Positions 1 to 9,218 of a stretch of DNA of 64,000 nucleotides are shown piece by piece; position 1 is the stretch's first letter; each line of letters begins with the position of its first letter. Under the pieces are notes generated by a model. That model saw only the letters and a list, made by a program, of their open reading frames with translations, was not told the DNA's origin and did no database searches. The DNA lies in NCBI RefSeq assembly GCF_910592395.1, contig NC_088315.1:15733808-15797807 (forward strand), given 5' to 3'. A program made the position numbers and the translations under genes. The DNA comes from Lineus longissimus (lineage: Eukaryota > Nemertea > Pilidiophora > Heteronemertea > Lineidae).

Positions 1-497
1 CATTCTTAGGCGTTAGTGTTCTATTTAATTCCTCTAATAGTTTTTTTGTGTTAATTTTATGTTTTTCAGATTTTAGGTGGTGGTTGTAGTTTTTCTTTAA
101 AACTTCAGAAAGCCAATCTCGACAAAATTCCTTTTTAGGTTGATACTATATTCGTTCCATTTAAGATTTTTTTTTTTTTTTAATTGTTATAGACTTGATA
201 ATTCGTCTATTTAAGAAAAAATAGTATTATAAAAGGAGGGCAAAATAAGTGAAAATAAAGAAGTCGAAAATGTCGAAAATCTATCGAAACTTTTAGATGA
301 TTTTAACATAGATTTCAAACCTAAAAATGAATTATGGTAAACTCGAAGACTTAGAAATCGGTGAAAAATGCAAAATAAAAGATATTTGAGTACAAAGTAG
401 GTATGGTGAAAGATTGGAAATTACTCTAATGTTTTCAAAAGTGTTTTAACCTGTCGTATATCGCCTCGTATGATAGGGGTTTGTCTTCAACTTCTCC
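1..497. other. AT-rich flank with a decayed reading frame
   Basis: AT-rich sequence with a long T run near 165-182. No intact gene is visible. The only coding-like trace is the broken frame at about 248-470, described separately. The stretch lies beyond the 3' side of the minus-strand retroelement and may hold its terminal repeat, but no repeat partner is inside the window to prove it. Confidence 0.4.
248..470 (+). pseudogene. Decayed small ORF, possible OB-fold ssDNA-binding-like protein
   Basis: An open stretch from about 248 is rich in Glu, Asn and Lys and ends at a TAA near 338. In a neighbouring frame it continues with the peptide KLEDLEIGEKCKIKDI, a TGA, then SRYGERLEITL. The pattern (Leu-Gly-Lys rich strand, then Lys-Tyr-Gly, then a hydrophobic strand) resembles small single-stranded-DNA-binding OB-fold proteins found in virus-like DNA elements. 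At least one frameshift and one stop break it. The assignment rests on motif memory only and the piece is short. Confidence 0.3.
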
Positions 498-1011
498 TTA
501 TTGGTTTACTGATCTGAAGAGGTAACCGTGGGAGAGGTTTATGTTCAGAGATTGAGTCAGTTCAAAACACTTTTCCAATGCTGCCACCGGGCATATCATT
601 TCATCTTGGCAGCAAAAGAGGGAGAATCGTTTGTTTTGTCTAGACAGAATGTTTTTCCCCAGGTGTGTTTTATCATATAGCACGATTTAGAAGGGAGGGA
701 CTTTACCTCTTGCAAGAGCATAATGCCAGCATCATGGGCCCGATCTCCGCCAAAAACATCATTTTAAATATCGCTTGGTCTCGTGCCAAGATATATTTTG
801 AAGTCGATTTTGGTTGAGTATCTGAGAGACGTCTGTCGATATACATGGAGATCAGAGCCAGCTTTTTTATAAAGAGCGGCACCGCCTGTTTTGGGCAGGA
901 GTGTGCGATGCTCTGTTCGTTCTTTATTTGTTTCAGGAAATCAGCGACCTCCTGTGAGTTTGCTGGGTTACCGTTTTTTTCAAAAATATCCCAAGGTTTC
1001 TCACGGCCCAA
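498..1011 (-). pseudogene. Tyrosine recombinase fragments of the DIRS-like element
   Basis: Two minus-strand pieces (703-1011 and 498-683) resemble the core-binding and early catalytic regions of retroelement tyrosine recombinases. One has a helix-rich segment ending ARDQAIFKMMFLAEIGPMML. The other has ICPVAALEKCFELT followed by YLFRSVN, which matches the usual CPV-A-L...YLF linker of these enzymes. A stop and a frame change separate them, and the catalytic HxxR and Tyr region was not found. In DIRS elements this enzyme integrates circular cDNA without a target duplication. Confidence 0.6.
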
Positions 1012-1398
1012 ATCCTTTTGGAAAATTCGTTTTAGTTGGGAAATTTTCCCCGCTACTGTCCTGAATGCTAATCTCCTGGGACATTTACAGCTAGGATTTT
1101 TTTGCCGTGATTTCCGGGCAAGAATGGATATGCACTATGGTTTTTCCGTTGTTGTCTTTCCACGCGAGATAAAGGCATATATCATATGGGGTGCAACTTT
1201 TTATATCCTTGCCAATTTGTTTAACGAAGTAGTCCAAATCTTGAAAAAGCTTACATTTGTTTCTCTGATATGCTGTGGCCTGAAAACAGCGTTTTATCGA
1301 TTGTACCCTTTCGTGCAGCCTTGACAGATTAATTTCAGCACTGGCTTTCTGGAACTGAATATTGAGAAAGAAGTTTACATTTCACTTTATATTTCGCT

Positions 1399-2555
1399 TT
1401 AAGTAAGTTGAAACCTTACCAAATAAAGGTTGTGTGTTATAGTGCTTGAAATGAAACCGTTTTGAGATGGGGCAAGGATACATTCTTCACCTTTGTGAGC
1501 CAGTATGGATAATTCTGCGTTTCTTTCAAGGTTAGGCAACCATGGCGGTAGGGGTGAGATATGTGGTATGACCAGAGAGAGTCTGATTTGCCTTTGGCAT
1601 TCTTCTAGAATGAACTTTATTAGTGGGCTGGCCATTGCGTGTGGGGGAAAACAGTAGTAGTTTTCTTTTGGATCCAGAATTTGGGCAAAACAGTTTACCC
1701 CGTGCTGCCTGGTAGTGGAAACGGAATGTAATGTGGCAGGGCTTCGCCCTTGTCTAATTGTACATTTGAATCGAGGGGCATTAGGTCAAAGGTGTGTGGT
1801 CCGTATCTGTTTTGTACTATTTTCCAGTGATGTGGAGACAGCATGGAATCGAGTTTGGACAGCTTGCGTGAGGGAGTGTCGGCCGGGTTTTTGTTTGATT
1901 GTACGAAAAGAAGTTTTAGGTCGTAGTTTGCTGATACCGTGATTTCAAATATTTTCTTTAGTAACCTGTTTAGGTTTATGTCTTTTGCACCTTCGTGCTC
2001 CCATGCTTTCAGGAGCGCCATGTTGTCCACGTATGCATCTACCCGTTTTTCTTTTAATTGATTTGAAACTGAGATCAACGTATTGAGAAGGGCTTCAGCT
2101 TCTTTGAGGTGAATGGGTCTGCTGTCTTCTTTGGGAAAGAAGTCGCCAATTTTCATCTCGCCAATGACGCCACCCCATGCGAATTTTGAAGCGTCTGAGG
2201 CAAGAGTGATTGAAAAGTGTTGCTCTTTTCTCCAGGGAAGCAGACGAACATTTTCCTCAAATATAAACTTCCACGCTTCGATCTCTTCTCTCAGTTTGCC
2301 CGATATCGGGATTGGTCTTGAAGATTTACCTGCCACAGAGATGGCGACAGCCATTTCTCTGATGAATAGTTTTGCGCCTGGAATGCATAGCTGGAAAGAT
2401 ATGCATTTCCCCGTAAACATTTGTATGATCTTAATGTGGACCGTGGACTGAGCGAGCAATGTGTTCATGAGGTTTTTGAAGGATTCTAATTTCGCGGTCG
2501 GAATTGAGAAATGCATTTCCACCGAATGAAGCAGAAAGCCAAGATGTTTTAGCAC
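1399..2555 (-). pseudogene. RNase H and connector region of the DIRS-like element
   Basis: The minus-strand frame 1695-2555 carries RNase H hallmarks: an Asp in LASDASKFAWGGV, a Glu in HLKEAEALLNTL, an Asp in YVDNMALLKAW, and the downstream NPADTPSR segment. The segment after it, FDLMPLDSNVQL, and the piece at 1399-1635 (IPHISPLPPWLP, then KGEECILAPSQNG) form the connector normally placed between RNase H and the recombinase in DIRS-type elements. A frame interruption separates the two pieces. Confidence 0.7.
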
Positions 2556-2603
2556 TTGAGTAGGAACCCAGATTATTTTATTAAAGGCGAAAGTATAACC
2601 TAG

Positions 2604-3600
2604 CTACGAGAGGGTGGCGGTGGATGTGTATAAGGATATACCCGTGCTATTGAATTGGGATGGGGATTTCGTTACTGGCGAGGGGCCAAGGAATCTGTCG
2701 TCTAAGTACTGAAGCGTAGTTATGCCCCTAGTCCTTAAATATTCTGTAGCCTGCATGCCTGTGGTTTGGTAGATATATGGACTCAGTTTGAATCCAAAAG
2801 AAAGGGTTGTGTGAATGAAATACCAGCCACCCCATTCTATTCCGAAATAGGTTTGGGAGTTTTCTGATAATGAAATAGGTTTGGGAGTTTTCTGATAATG
2901 AAATGCCATCGTAGGCGGATTTTTCGTCTGTACTTGCCATGAAATCTCCCTTGGAGACTTGTGTCTGAATAATGGGAAGTGTTTCTAAGTTGAAGCTAAT
3001 TGGGGTTATGAATAAGTTTAGAAATCTCTCATCGTGACACAGCCTGTTTTTGTTGGTTTGTGGAACCATAATCAAGGGCATTACTAAATGTGGTGGATTT
3101 ACTTCTCCAACTTTCCCCAACAGTCTTAACGACCCATTCTTCAATTTTTCAGTAATTTGTTGAGTGATTTCGGCCTTGAATGATTCACAGTATTTGTGAT
3201 TGTTGAAGATTGCTGGGGGAGGAGTGTCATGATTATAAGACTTCCTTTTGAAGTTTCCTTTGAAGTGTTTAAAGTATTTCGTTATGTCTACACCGTTGTT
3301 TATCCAATCCATCACGAGTTTGGACGAGTCATTATCAACAGAGTCAGTAACAAATTTCCAATTTTCTTTTTGAGAGTGCAATATGCCAGCAACAAAACTA
3401 TTTGGATCTCTGAGAGGAAAAGCTTGTAGCAGTGTTTCCCAGTTGCTTTCTGTGAGGTCTTCGTTTTCAATTAGTAGTTTTTTCTCGGGTGGAGTGGGGA
3501 GGGGGTGTCCCCTGCAATTTTTCCATGTCACTTCGTTTTTCTGTGCTAATGCTTTTATGGGGTCGAAGTCGGGGTTGGTTTCCCATTCGGGGATTACCTA
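2604..3600 (-). pseudogene. Reverse transcriptase of the DIRS-like element, frameshifted
   Basis: The minus-strand frame runs from about 3600 through VMPLIMVPQTNKNRLCHDER and STDEKSAYDG (finger and palm motif A). In a second frame it continues as TLSFGFKLSPYIYQTTGMQA and LQYLDDRFLG, which holds the YLDD catalytic motif. The frame change coincides with a 28-bp tandem duplication at 2844-2899. A pyrimidine tract followed by AG just upstream of 3600 looks like a splice acceptor, so the polymerase ORF may have been expressed from a spliced RNA. That point is inference. Confidence 0.75.
2844..2899. repeat. 28-bp tandem duplication inside the reverse transcriptase
   Basis: Two identical 28-bp units (2844-2871 and 2872-2899) lie head to tail between RT motif A and the following strand. 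Because 28 is not a multiple of three, the insertion shifts the frame and duplicates the peptide ISLSENSQTYF. This is direct evidence that this copy is inactive, unless it is an assembly error. Confidence 0.9.
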
Positions 3601-3648
3601 AAAAAACAACCAAAAAAGAAAAAAATGAAATTGTCTTGATGCAGGGGA

Positions 3649-3869
3649 CACCCCTTACCCCACTCCCGCGAAGCGTGTGCTTCTGGAGCTTAGGAGCTCC
3701 TGGAAGTGAGATTCGGAGAATCCTTGATTCTTTTGGGAAGGACCTTTGAACTATTTCTTTTTTTTTCTATTTATTTATTTTTTCTCTAGTGTCTCAGAGG
3801 GAAGGTTCTAATTTCCCCATTAGTTTCTTGTTTAAGAATTTTATCTTTCTTTCAATTTTGCATGATCGG
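3649..3869 (-). other. Spacer between gag and RT of the DIRS-like element
   Basis: Non-coding spacer on the minus strand between the gag stop at 3870 and the RT frame. It holds long pyrimidine tracts ending in AG (reverse strand, near 3600). A short GGGGACACCCC motif at about 3649-3659 is also present near 3500-3515. No ORF of note. Confidence 0.4.
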
Positions 3870-4560
3870 TTATTTTTCCTCAGAATTTGCCGATAAAGCC
3901 GCGATTTTTGGGCATTTATCCAGGAAGTGTTCCGTGGATTTACAGACATAGCATTGCCTTGGCCTTGGGTTTCCTCGACTAATACTTCCCCTATAGAAAT
4001 TGTTCCTACCCCTGTTTTGGAAGCCTCTCCCCCACGTTGGGCCATTAAAATTGTTGCCATAGTGTGGTGGAGGGGCCCACCATCTTTGAGGTTGCCAGTA
4101 GTTGTTCGGGCTTGAAGGGTTAGATTTATTTCTGTATTCATTATTTGAATCTTGAGTTGAGACTACATTTGTTGAGGGCGAGGACACTTTTTTGCTGATT
4201 TTCAACCAACTGTCAACGCTGGCATTTATTTTCTTAGCTACATCCGTACCAATCAATTTTATGACTAGCCCATGCAACAGGACTTTCATGTTGTCTTTAG
4301 CTCTGACGGCCACGAGGGCCATTTTAAAGTGTTCTTTTTCGGCATGATTGTGAATCACTGCAGTGTCGTATAGCACTTCCAATGCTGCTATAAGGGCCGA
4401 GTTAGTGGTGGTGGTCCTGTCGGCTAATGCTCTCACCTGCGCTAGAGCCGTGTCCACTGTAACCTTTCCGGAGGTTTCCTTCCACGTTTTCATTTGTTGC
4501 TCTAAAACAGCAAGTCGTTTTGTGCTTGTGGCATCCGCACTTTCCTCTGTTTCAGCCTGA
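3870..4560 (-). CDS. Gag-like protein of the DIRS-like element (5' end missing)
   Basis: The frame is open from about 4560 to a stop at 3870. It begins in frame just after a splice-acceptor-like TTAATTTCAG (minus strand, 4561-4570), and the first Met is at 4493. The C-terminal part has an Asn/Arg/Gly/Trp-rich basic stretch and one CCHC zinc knuckle, CYVCKSTEHFLDKC, typical of retroelement nucleocapsid regions. The N-terminal half is helical and alanine-rich. The 5' exon, if there was one, has been separated from this piece by the Polinton inserted about 50 bp upstream. Confidence 0.65.
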
Positions 4561-4613
4561 AATTAATATGAGCAAGTGAATCCACATGCCTAGGACGATT
4601 TTCCCTAACGTTT

Positions 4614-4619
4614 GGTGGT
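4614..4619. repeat. Left 6-bp target site duplication of the Polinton (GGTGGT)
   Basis: GGTGGT directly precedes the AGAATATATG terminus. The same six bases follow the other terminus at 23096-23101. A 6-bp duplication is the standard signature of Polinton integration. Confidence 0.95.
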
Positions 4620-4810
4620 AGAATATATGTATTGTGGTGGTAGGAATCTAGGTAATTCTAAGCTATTTTAACAAAAGCCCTTACAGGCCTTTTTGTCTCA
4701 AATTAGCTTAGAAACCCCTAAGAACCAGACACCACAATACATATATTCTATCATTCTTCAGTGAAGCGTTGCAGTGAAATGGTGAGGGAATACTAGAGTT
4801 CAATGGGTTA
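4620..4810. repeat. Left terminal inverted repeat
   Basis: This 191-bp stretch is nearly identical to the reverse complement of 22883-23095, which carries about 22 extra bp from a local duplication. The outer 130 bp (4620-4749) is itself a palindrome. The first 20 bases recur inverted at 4730-4749, flanking further imperfect pairing around a central CTTACA, so each end could fold into a long hairpin. Confidence 0.95.
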
Positions 4811-4882
4811 TTCCATTAAAATAAATGGTCTTTTTACTGTCTTCATTATCCAAAATTCAAGGAAAAAATTTAAGTAAATTAA

Positions 4883-6244
4883 ATGTATTATCCAATAGCA
4901 AATCAACATAAAAGTAAATTCACCTATGACTTCTTTAATTTAGAAGTAACTGTTAATACTAATAACTTCTTCAGACTACAAGAAACTAAGATAACACCTG
5001 GGTTTTTGAGCCTGAAAAATAAGAAAGACTGTCTGCTACTGGAAAAGAATCCATTATCGTTTTACCAGAACCAATTTAACATGGCTGTTTGGTTTGCTAC
5101 AACAGGTTGTGGTATTTCAATAGACGATCACTTGAATCACAGTGACCCATTGTTAAGGTCAATTTACAGGTTTCATGTTTACTATCAAATATTGAAGATC
5201 ATGAAGAATCTAGAGATACCAATTCCAGGTGAAAGTGATTTTAATGAGACAAACAATAACATTAACCGTAGGAAACTAGGAGGGTTATTGAGTGAATTTG
5301 GTTTAAAAGACGAGTACGATTTCTCGGTATTTGAAAATAACGGTGGTTGGAGATCATGGAGTGTACCGGATTACAACCCGAACATAACTGATCCCGGATA
5401 TTACATCAATGATTCTAAAATCAATTTCTTCCTCATGCAAGTTCATGAAAATAGAATGCCACCGATGTTCAGTAAAGACTGGGATGCTGGAATGGCTAAT
5501 TTCAAATATCCAGATATTTTCATCAAGGATCATGTCAGGAGACACAAGAATGTATTTGATGTAATTACACAAAATGAATGTCAAACCTATCAACAATTCA
5601 TGATATTTAAATCAAATGGTTTCTCTAATCCTGGAATAGAGAGGTTAAATGATACAATAAGAACATATGTTTACTGTATTCTGGGTGCTCAGGCGTTGAC
5701 CAGAACACCAATAATTGGAGTACCGGGTACAGAATTGGATGCACAGAAGGAATTTAACAAACTATTAAAGGATTCGATTAATCAACATCCTGATATTCCC
5801 ACTTCAATTCAAAGATACCAAAAAGCAGTGAGTGACACTCATACAAGACTAGATTATGTAATATCACCAGGATTGTATGTCATAGGTTCAAATATGGTAC
5901 TCGTTATTGGTAAGCTGGATAACTACAATAATAACATTTTAATAGCACCAAAAAATGCTAAACCCGGTAAGAATGACATTAACCACAAAAAGACCTTACC
6001 ACCACCACTGATGGAAGGAAATAGTTCTAAGAAAATAAGAGTTAAGAGTAGCGTTGGTACATCAATAACCAGTCATAAACCAAAGAGTAATGTTGATTCA
6101 CCAAAAACAACTGAAACCTCAAAGAATACTCCTACTACTACTAAACTTGACACCAAAGTTGAGAAGGAGGATGATACTCATGAAACAATTAAATTCATGC
6201 TTTACTCAGTTGTTGGTACATTGATTGTTTTTATGGTTAGATAA
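4883..6244 (+). CDS. Polinton protein of unknown function with C-terminal membrane anchor
   Basis: A 453-residue protein, the first gene inside the left TIR. The start is supported by an upstream AAATTAAATG. The first ~350 residues look globular, with aromatic-rich segments such as NGGWRSWSVPDYNPN and a later YVISPGLYVIGSNMVLVIG strand region. Residues ~355-430 are Lys/Ser/Thr/Pro-rich and probably disordered. The last ~16 residues (FMLYSVVGTLIVFMVR) form a hydrophobic tail suited to membrane insertion. A tail-anchored virion or membrane protein is plausible, but I do not recognise a family. It ends 10 bp before the next gene on the same strand, so co-expression is likely. It contains no double-hairpin insert. 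Confidence 0.75.
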   Translation: MYYPIANQHKSKFTYDFFNLEVTVNTNNFFRLQETKITPGFLSLKNKKDCLLLEKNPLSFYQNQFNMAVWFATTGCGISIDDHLNHSDPLLRSIYRFHVYYQILKIMKNLEIPIPGESDFNETNNNINRRKLGGLLSEFGLKDEYDFSVFENNGGWRSWSVPDYNPNITDPGYYINDSKINFFLMQVHENRMPPMFSKDWDAGMANFKYPDIFIKDHVRRHKNVFDVITQNECQTYQQFMIFKSNGFSNPGIERLNDTIRTYVYCILGAQALTRTPIIGVPGTELDAQKEFNKLLKDSINQHPDIPTSIQRYQKAVSDTHTRLDYVISPGLYVIGSNMVLVIGKLDNYNNNILIAPKNAKPGKNDINHKKTLPPPLMEGNSSKKIRVKSSVGTSITSHKPKSNVDSPKTTETSKNTPTTTKLDTKVEKEDDTHETIKFMLYSVVGTLIVFMVR

Positions 6245-6254
6245 ATAAGTAATT

Positions 6255-7886
6255 ATGGCTGAAGGAGGTGAAAATTATGAAATGGATGATTACGATTCAC
6301 AATCATCATCATCATCATCAGGAACTTTTGAACAAATTCTAGAAATGAGAAAGGATGATTTAATTAATCAATATATTCACGCAAGATACAACACAGGTGA
6401 AATCAATAGAACTTTTCAAGATGACGGCACAACATACAACACAGGAGGTGAATATATCCAAATGGATGAGATAGATCCTAATACAGGTGAAATCAATAGA
6501 ACTTTTCAAGATGACGGCACAACATACAACACAGGAGGTGGAAATCTTACTACTGAAACTTCATTCAGTACACCAGAAAGAGTAAGAGGTATTGTCCCTG
6601 AATTGATGGAAAAGGAGTTAAGTTACGATACAATAGAGGATAAACTTGATAAAGCATTGGGAGGATCAATCTGGAATTATGACAAGAAAAAATTGAGTAA
6701 TCTTTCACCACACATTAGTTACAATGGAAACAAACTTTATTACAATCCGAGAAATTCTGAATTTGATTTGATAAAAGATAAACGAGGAAACAAAAATTTA
6801 TTTGAATATTCTGATAAAAATGGAGAAAAGATAAAGTTAATTCCTTTAACTAAGGATAATGGAATCTTCTATGCTGAAGGCACATTAAAGACTAAGTTTG
6901 GTACTAGATTTGTTGACATGATTAGAGGTATGATTGCACCTGACCCACCAGTAAGGGAACCTACATTAGTAACCCCTGAAACACAGGCAGTAATTAATGA
7001 GGTAAATAGTTCAAACCAACCAATAGATAAATTAATTGATTCTAATGATGATGAACTTAAAACACTGGGTTTTACTGAAAATGCCTTGAGAGAACTTAGA
7101 GGGTTAAAACAGGCTGGTGATGATCTAGCTGCAGTAAAGAGGGATAAGGACATGCAAATACAAGAACTAGAAAATCAACTTCATAATTTAACAAGAGACT
7201 ATGTAAAGTCTGTAGAAGAAGATACTGAAGACACGGTGGATTTGAAAAAGCAAATAGATGAACTAAATGACAAATTGCATGAGGAACAGTCAAAGGTATG
7301 GAGGTTAGACAATGACAGGGAGTCACAAACTAGAAGAATTAAACGTTTAATTGTTGATGTTCTAAAGAAACCAGATTCAACTATTCCTCTGAAGGACAGA
7401 ATAAAGTTACTTTTTAAGACATATGGTGTAACTATTAGCGCCATAATAACAGCTGTTGTAATGACATTTACAACTCTAGGTCTTAGTATCAGTAGTGCTT
7501 TAAGTGGTGCCACTAAATCTGTAAAACCAACTCCAGGACCAGACCCAACTCCAGGACCAGACCCAACTCCAGGACCAGACCCAACTCCAGGACCTACACC
7601 AGAACCTGGACCAAAACCATCAATACCAGATAAAGTAAAAGAAGGTCTCAAGAAGTTTGCTGAATGGCTAAAAGAACTAGCCAAGAAATCAGCTGCGGCT
7701 TTACCGGGAATCATCTGTTCTATCGTATCATTTCTCCTGAAAACAATTGGTGCAGTTGTTGGCTTTCTAGCTGAACATCTGATCATAGCAGTTATTGCTA
7801 TTGTGAGCTCCATAATTTATGGTTTAATTGGGGGTGTTAAAGCCTTAAAATCACGTAAAACAGTAAAATCACGTAAAAGGTCTTAG
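6255..7886 (+). CDS. Polinton coiled-coil, Pro-repeat, multi-TM protein
   Basis: A 543-residue protein of unknown biochemical role. In order it has an acidic/Ser-rich N-terminus; two copies of a 30-residue unit (NTGEINRTFQDDGTTYNTGG); a conserved-looking middle; a coiled coil at ~285-360; a hydrophobic segment at ~390-415; four PTPGPD repeats; an amphipathic Lys-rich helix; and two strongly hydrophobic segments (~475-530) ending in a basic tail. This architecture recurs in Polinton proteins of many animals, from memory, without an agreed function. Roles in membrane penetration or virion structure are guesses. The gene follows the previous one by 10 bp. Confidence 0.75.
   Translation: MAEGGENYEMDDYDSQSSSSSSGTFEQILEMRKDDLINQYIHARYNTGEINRTFQDDGTTYNTGGEYIQMDEIDPNTGEINRTFQDDGTTYNTGGGNLTTETSFSTPERVRGIVPELMEKELSYDTIEDKLDKALGGSIWNYDKKKLSNLSPHISYNGNKLYYNPRNSEFDLIKDKRGNKNLFEYSDKNGEKIKLIPLTKDNGIFYAEGTLKTKFGTRFVDMIRGMIAPDPPVREPTLVTPETQAVINEVNSSNQPIDKLIDSNDDELKTLGFTENALRELRGLKQAGDDLAAVKRDKDMQIQELENQLHNLTRDYVKSVEEDTEDTVDLKKQIDELNDKLHEEQSKVWRLDNDRESQTRRIKRLIVDVLKKPDSTIPLKDRIKLLFKTYGVTISAIITAVVMTFTTLGLSISSALSGATKSVKPTPGPDPTPGPDPTPGPDPTPGPTPEPGPKPSIPDKVKEGLKKFAEWLKELAKKSAAALPGIICSIVSFLLKTIGAVVGFLAEHLIIAVIAIVSSIIYGLIGGVKALKSRKTVKSRKRS
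6393..6545 (+). repeat. 90-bp tandem repeat within a coding region
   Basis: About 58 bp starting ACAGGTGAAATC at 6393 recur at 6483, giving a 90-bp period (30 codons) that keeps the frame. The near identity of the copies points to a recent duplication. Confidence 0.85.
7527..7593 (+). repeat. 18-bp minisatellite encoding PTPGPD repeats
   Basis: Four copies of an 18-bp unit (CCAACTCCAGGACCAGAC and close variants) encode a Pro-Thr-Pro-Gly-Pro-Asp spacer between hydrophobic segments. The period is a multiple of three, so copy number can change without a frameshift. Confidence 0.9.
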
Positions 7887-7934
7887 GTGACCTTCTATCA
7901 AAACAATGTTTAAAAAAATAATTATTATGTAAAT

Positions 7935-9167
7935 ATGAATAAATACATCTCATTAAAAGACTATTATTCTAGTGAGCCGGACTTCGTCCTGAGAGCAGAG
8001 CTCGAGTGGAACAATGAGAATCTTAAAGGATACATTCGTCCTAGGGTTATGGATCGAGCTATGCTCTCAGGACTGCGTCCGACTAGAAATTTTAGTGAAG
8101 AAAATGTCAGCAAGAATTATGACAGTGGGAAATTTGATAAGCCTACTCGAGCTATGCTCTCAGGACGAAGTCTGACTAGGACAAAGTCCCGAGAGCAAAG
8201 CTCGACTGAGACAATCAAAGTAGTCCTGCCAAGAATGAAAGAATATGACGTCAGTACCAACACTAATGCTCAATTCTGCCGTAATTGTAAAAGGTGGACA
8301 CTTTTTGAGTATCAAAAAAACTTGAATTCAGCAAGGTACGCAGCTAAAACTGTGAAGTATCAATTCTGCACCAATTGCAATTCGACTACTTACGACGATG
8401 ATTTTAAAACTCTTGAGATCAATATTGACAACAAGACACGTTACTTTGACAGTATTCTAAGGAAACTTGGATGGAGTCGGCTGTCAGAATCGGCAGTTAA
8501 GTATTTAAAGGACTTTGTGGAAGGGTATTTACAGTGCTACTTTTCAAGTCACAGAAAATGTCTTAGTAAGCAGAGATATGAAAATACTCTTCAGTCAGCC
8601 CTAAAAATGGGTATTAACACTCTCCCCTCTAAGTTTTGTAACCAAGGGTTACATGGTGAAGCCATGCTTTTTAAATTTCACTGTGGAGAATATGATTGGT
8701 TTCTTGCCATTGAATTTATTAACAGGGCAATTGGTAAACCGCAATTAACCGATGAGAATATCACTGACCTTAGACTAGTGTACTATGCTTTCCTTAGATT
8801 TCTGCATTACTGTGGTGTGAAGGTCACCATTAACTACAAGGTATTTTTACACCAAGCCTTTAAAACGCTGAAAATTGATTATGTAATATTTACACCTTTT
8901 TTAACCAACAAGGAGCGAGTAAATGATTTGGAGATATTATGGTATGATTTCACTCAAAGTATTTTCTTCCAGAATTACAAGGTTGAGAAGGAATATGACC
9001 AGGATATTGACAAGCAGTTTGACGTTTTACTGAGTGCCAGTGCAGGTCGAGACATTAACTGCATCAGTAATATTAAGTTTACACCAGCCAGACTTCGTCC
9101 TGAGAGCACAGCTCGAGCCGGACTTCGTCCTGAGAGCATAGCTCGATCTAGTGTTAAGATGCAATAA
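7935..9167 (+). CDS. Unknown Polinton protein carrying several in-frame double-hairpin inserts
   Basis: A 410-residue protein whose start is preceded by TAAAT. Residues ~110-155 hold two CxxC pairs (CRNC and CTNC, about 37 residues apart), suggesting a zinc ribbon. The rest is helical and aromatic-rich with no family recognised. Six double-hairpin cores lie inside the frame, four near the N-terminus (7979-8203) and two at the C-terminus (9090-9144). They encode peptides such as DFVLRAELE, RAMLSGLRPT and AGLRPESIAR. They cluster at the two ends and leave the central region uninterrupted, which suggests selection has kept them out of the folded core. Confidence 0.7.
   Translation: MNKYISLKDYYSSEPDFVLRAELEWNNENLKGYIRPRVMDRAMLSGLRPTRNFSEENVSKNYDSGKFDKPTRAMLSGRSLTRTKSREQSSTETIKVVLPRMKEYDVSTNTNAQFCRNCKRWTLFEYQKNLNSARYAAKTVKYQFCTNCNSTTYDDDFKTLEINIDNKTRYFDSILRKLGWSRLSESAVKYLKDFVEGYLQCYFSSHRKCLSKQRYENTLQSALKMGINTLPSKFCNQGLHGEAMLFKFHCGEYDWFLAIEFINRAIGKPQLTDENITDLRLVYYAFLRFLHYCGVKVTINYKVFLHQAFKTLKIDYVIFTPFLTNKERVNDLEILWYDFTQSIFFQNYKVEKEYDQDIDKQFDVLLSASAGRDINCISNIKFTPARLRPESTARAGLRPESIARSSVKMQ
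7979..8003 (+). repeat. Double-hairpin element 1, plus orientation
   Basis: GGAC-TTC-GTCC, TGA, GAGC-AGA-GCTC, with both 4-bp stems perfect. It lies in frame in the 7935-9167 ORF and encodes DFVLRAELE. Confidence 0.85.
8056..8080 (-). repeat. Double-hairpin element 2, minus orientation
   Basis: GAGC-TAT-GCTC, TCA, GGAC-TGC-GTCC, with both stems perfect. In frame; encodes RAMLSGLRPT. The TGC loop differs from other copies. Confidence 0.85.
8149..8203. repeat. Double-hairpin pair 3, opposite orientations, 30-bp spacing
   Basis: A minus-oriented core (8149-8173, with one stem mismatch GGAC/GTCT) is followed 30 bp later by a plus-oriented core (8179-8203). The same two-core arrangement recurs inside the polymerase at 14173-14227. 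Both cores are in frame. Confidence 0.85.
9090..9144 (+). repeat. Double-hairpin tandem pair 4, 30-bp spacing
   Basis: Two plus-oriented cores (9090-9114 and 9120-9144) with loops TTC/ACA and TTC/ATA encode the C-terminal peptides RLRPESTAR and GLRPESIAR of the preceding ORF. The first stem of the first core has one mismatch (AGAC/GTCC). Confidence 0.85.
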
Positions 9168-9218
9168 AGTTGTGAAAACAGCATTTTGCACTTAACAGTC
9201 ATTTTTCCATAATTTTAA
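9168..9218 (+). promoter_or_regulatory. Short intergenic gap ending in a TTAAATG start context
   Basis: A 51-bp AT-rich gap. The next gene starts in AATTTTAAATG, the TAAATG context shared by most genes of this element. No terminator-like hairpin is in the gap itself, because the hairpins lie just inside the upstream ORF. Confidence 0.4.

Larger units (their letters stand above)
498..4613 (-). mobile_element. DIRS-order (tyrosine recombinase) retrotransposon, degenerate
   Basis: In minus-strand order this reads gag with a zinc knuckle, reverse transcriptase with YLDD, RNase H, then pieces of a tyrosine recombinase. That order is diagnostic of DIRS/Ngaro-type retrotransposons, which lack a DDE integrase and an aspartic protease. 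Coding capacity is interrupted by a 28-bp tandem duplication and by other frameshifts and stops, so the copy is dead. Its 5' side ends abruptly at the Polinton target duplication. Its 3' boundary is not defined here. Confidence 0.8.

Noticed and set aside
7096-7813. Minus-strand ORFs opposite the coiled-coil protein
   Set aside because: Antisense shadows; the GVGSGPGVG repeat is simply the complement of the PTPGPD repeat.
4887-7960. Double-hairpin elements in the first two Polinton genes
   Set aside because: The GGACCAGAC repeats there belong to the Pro-repeat minisatellite and lack the paired stems.
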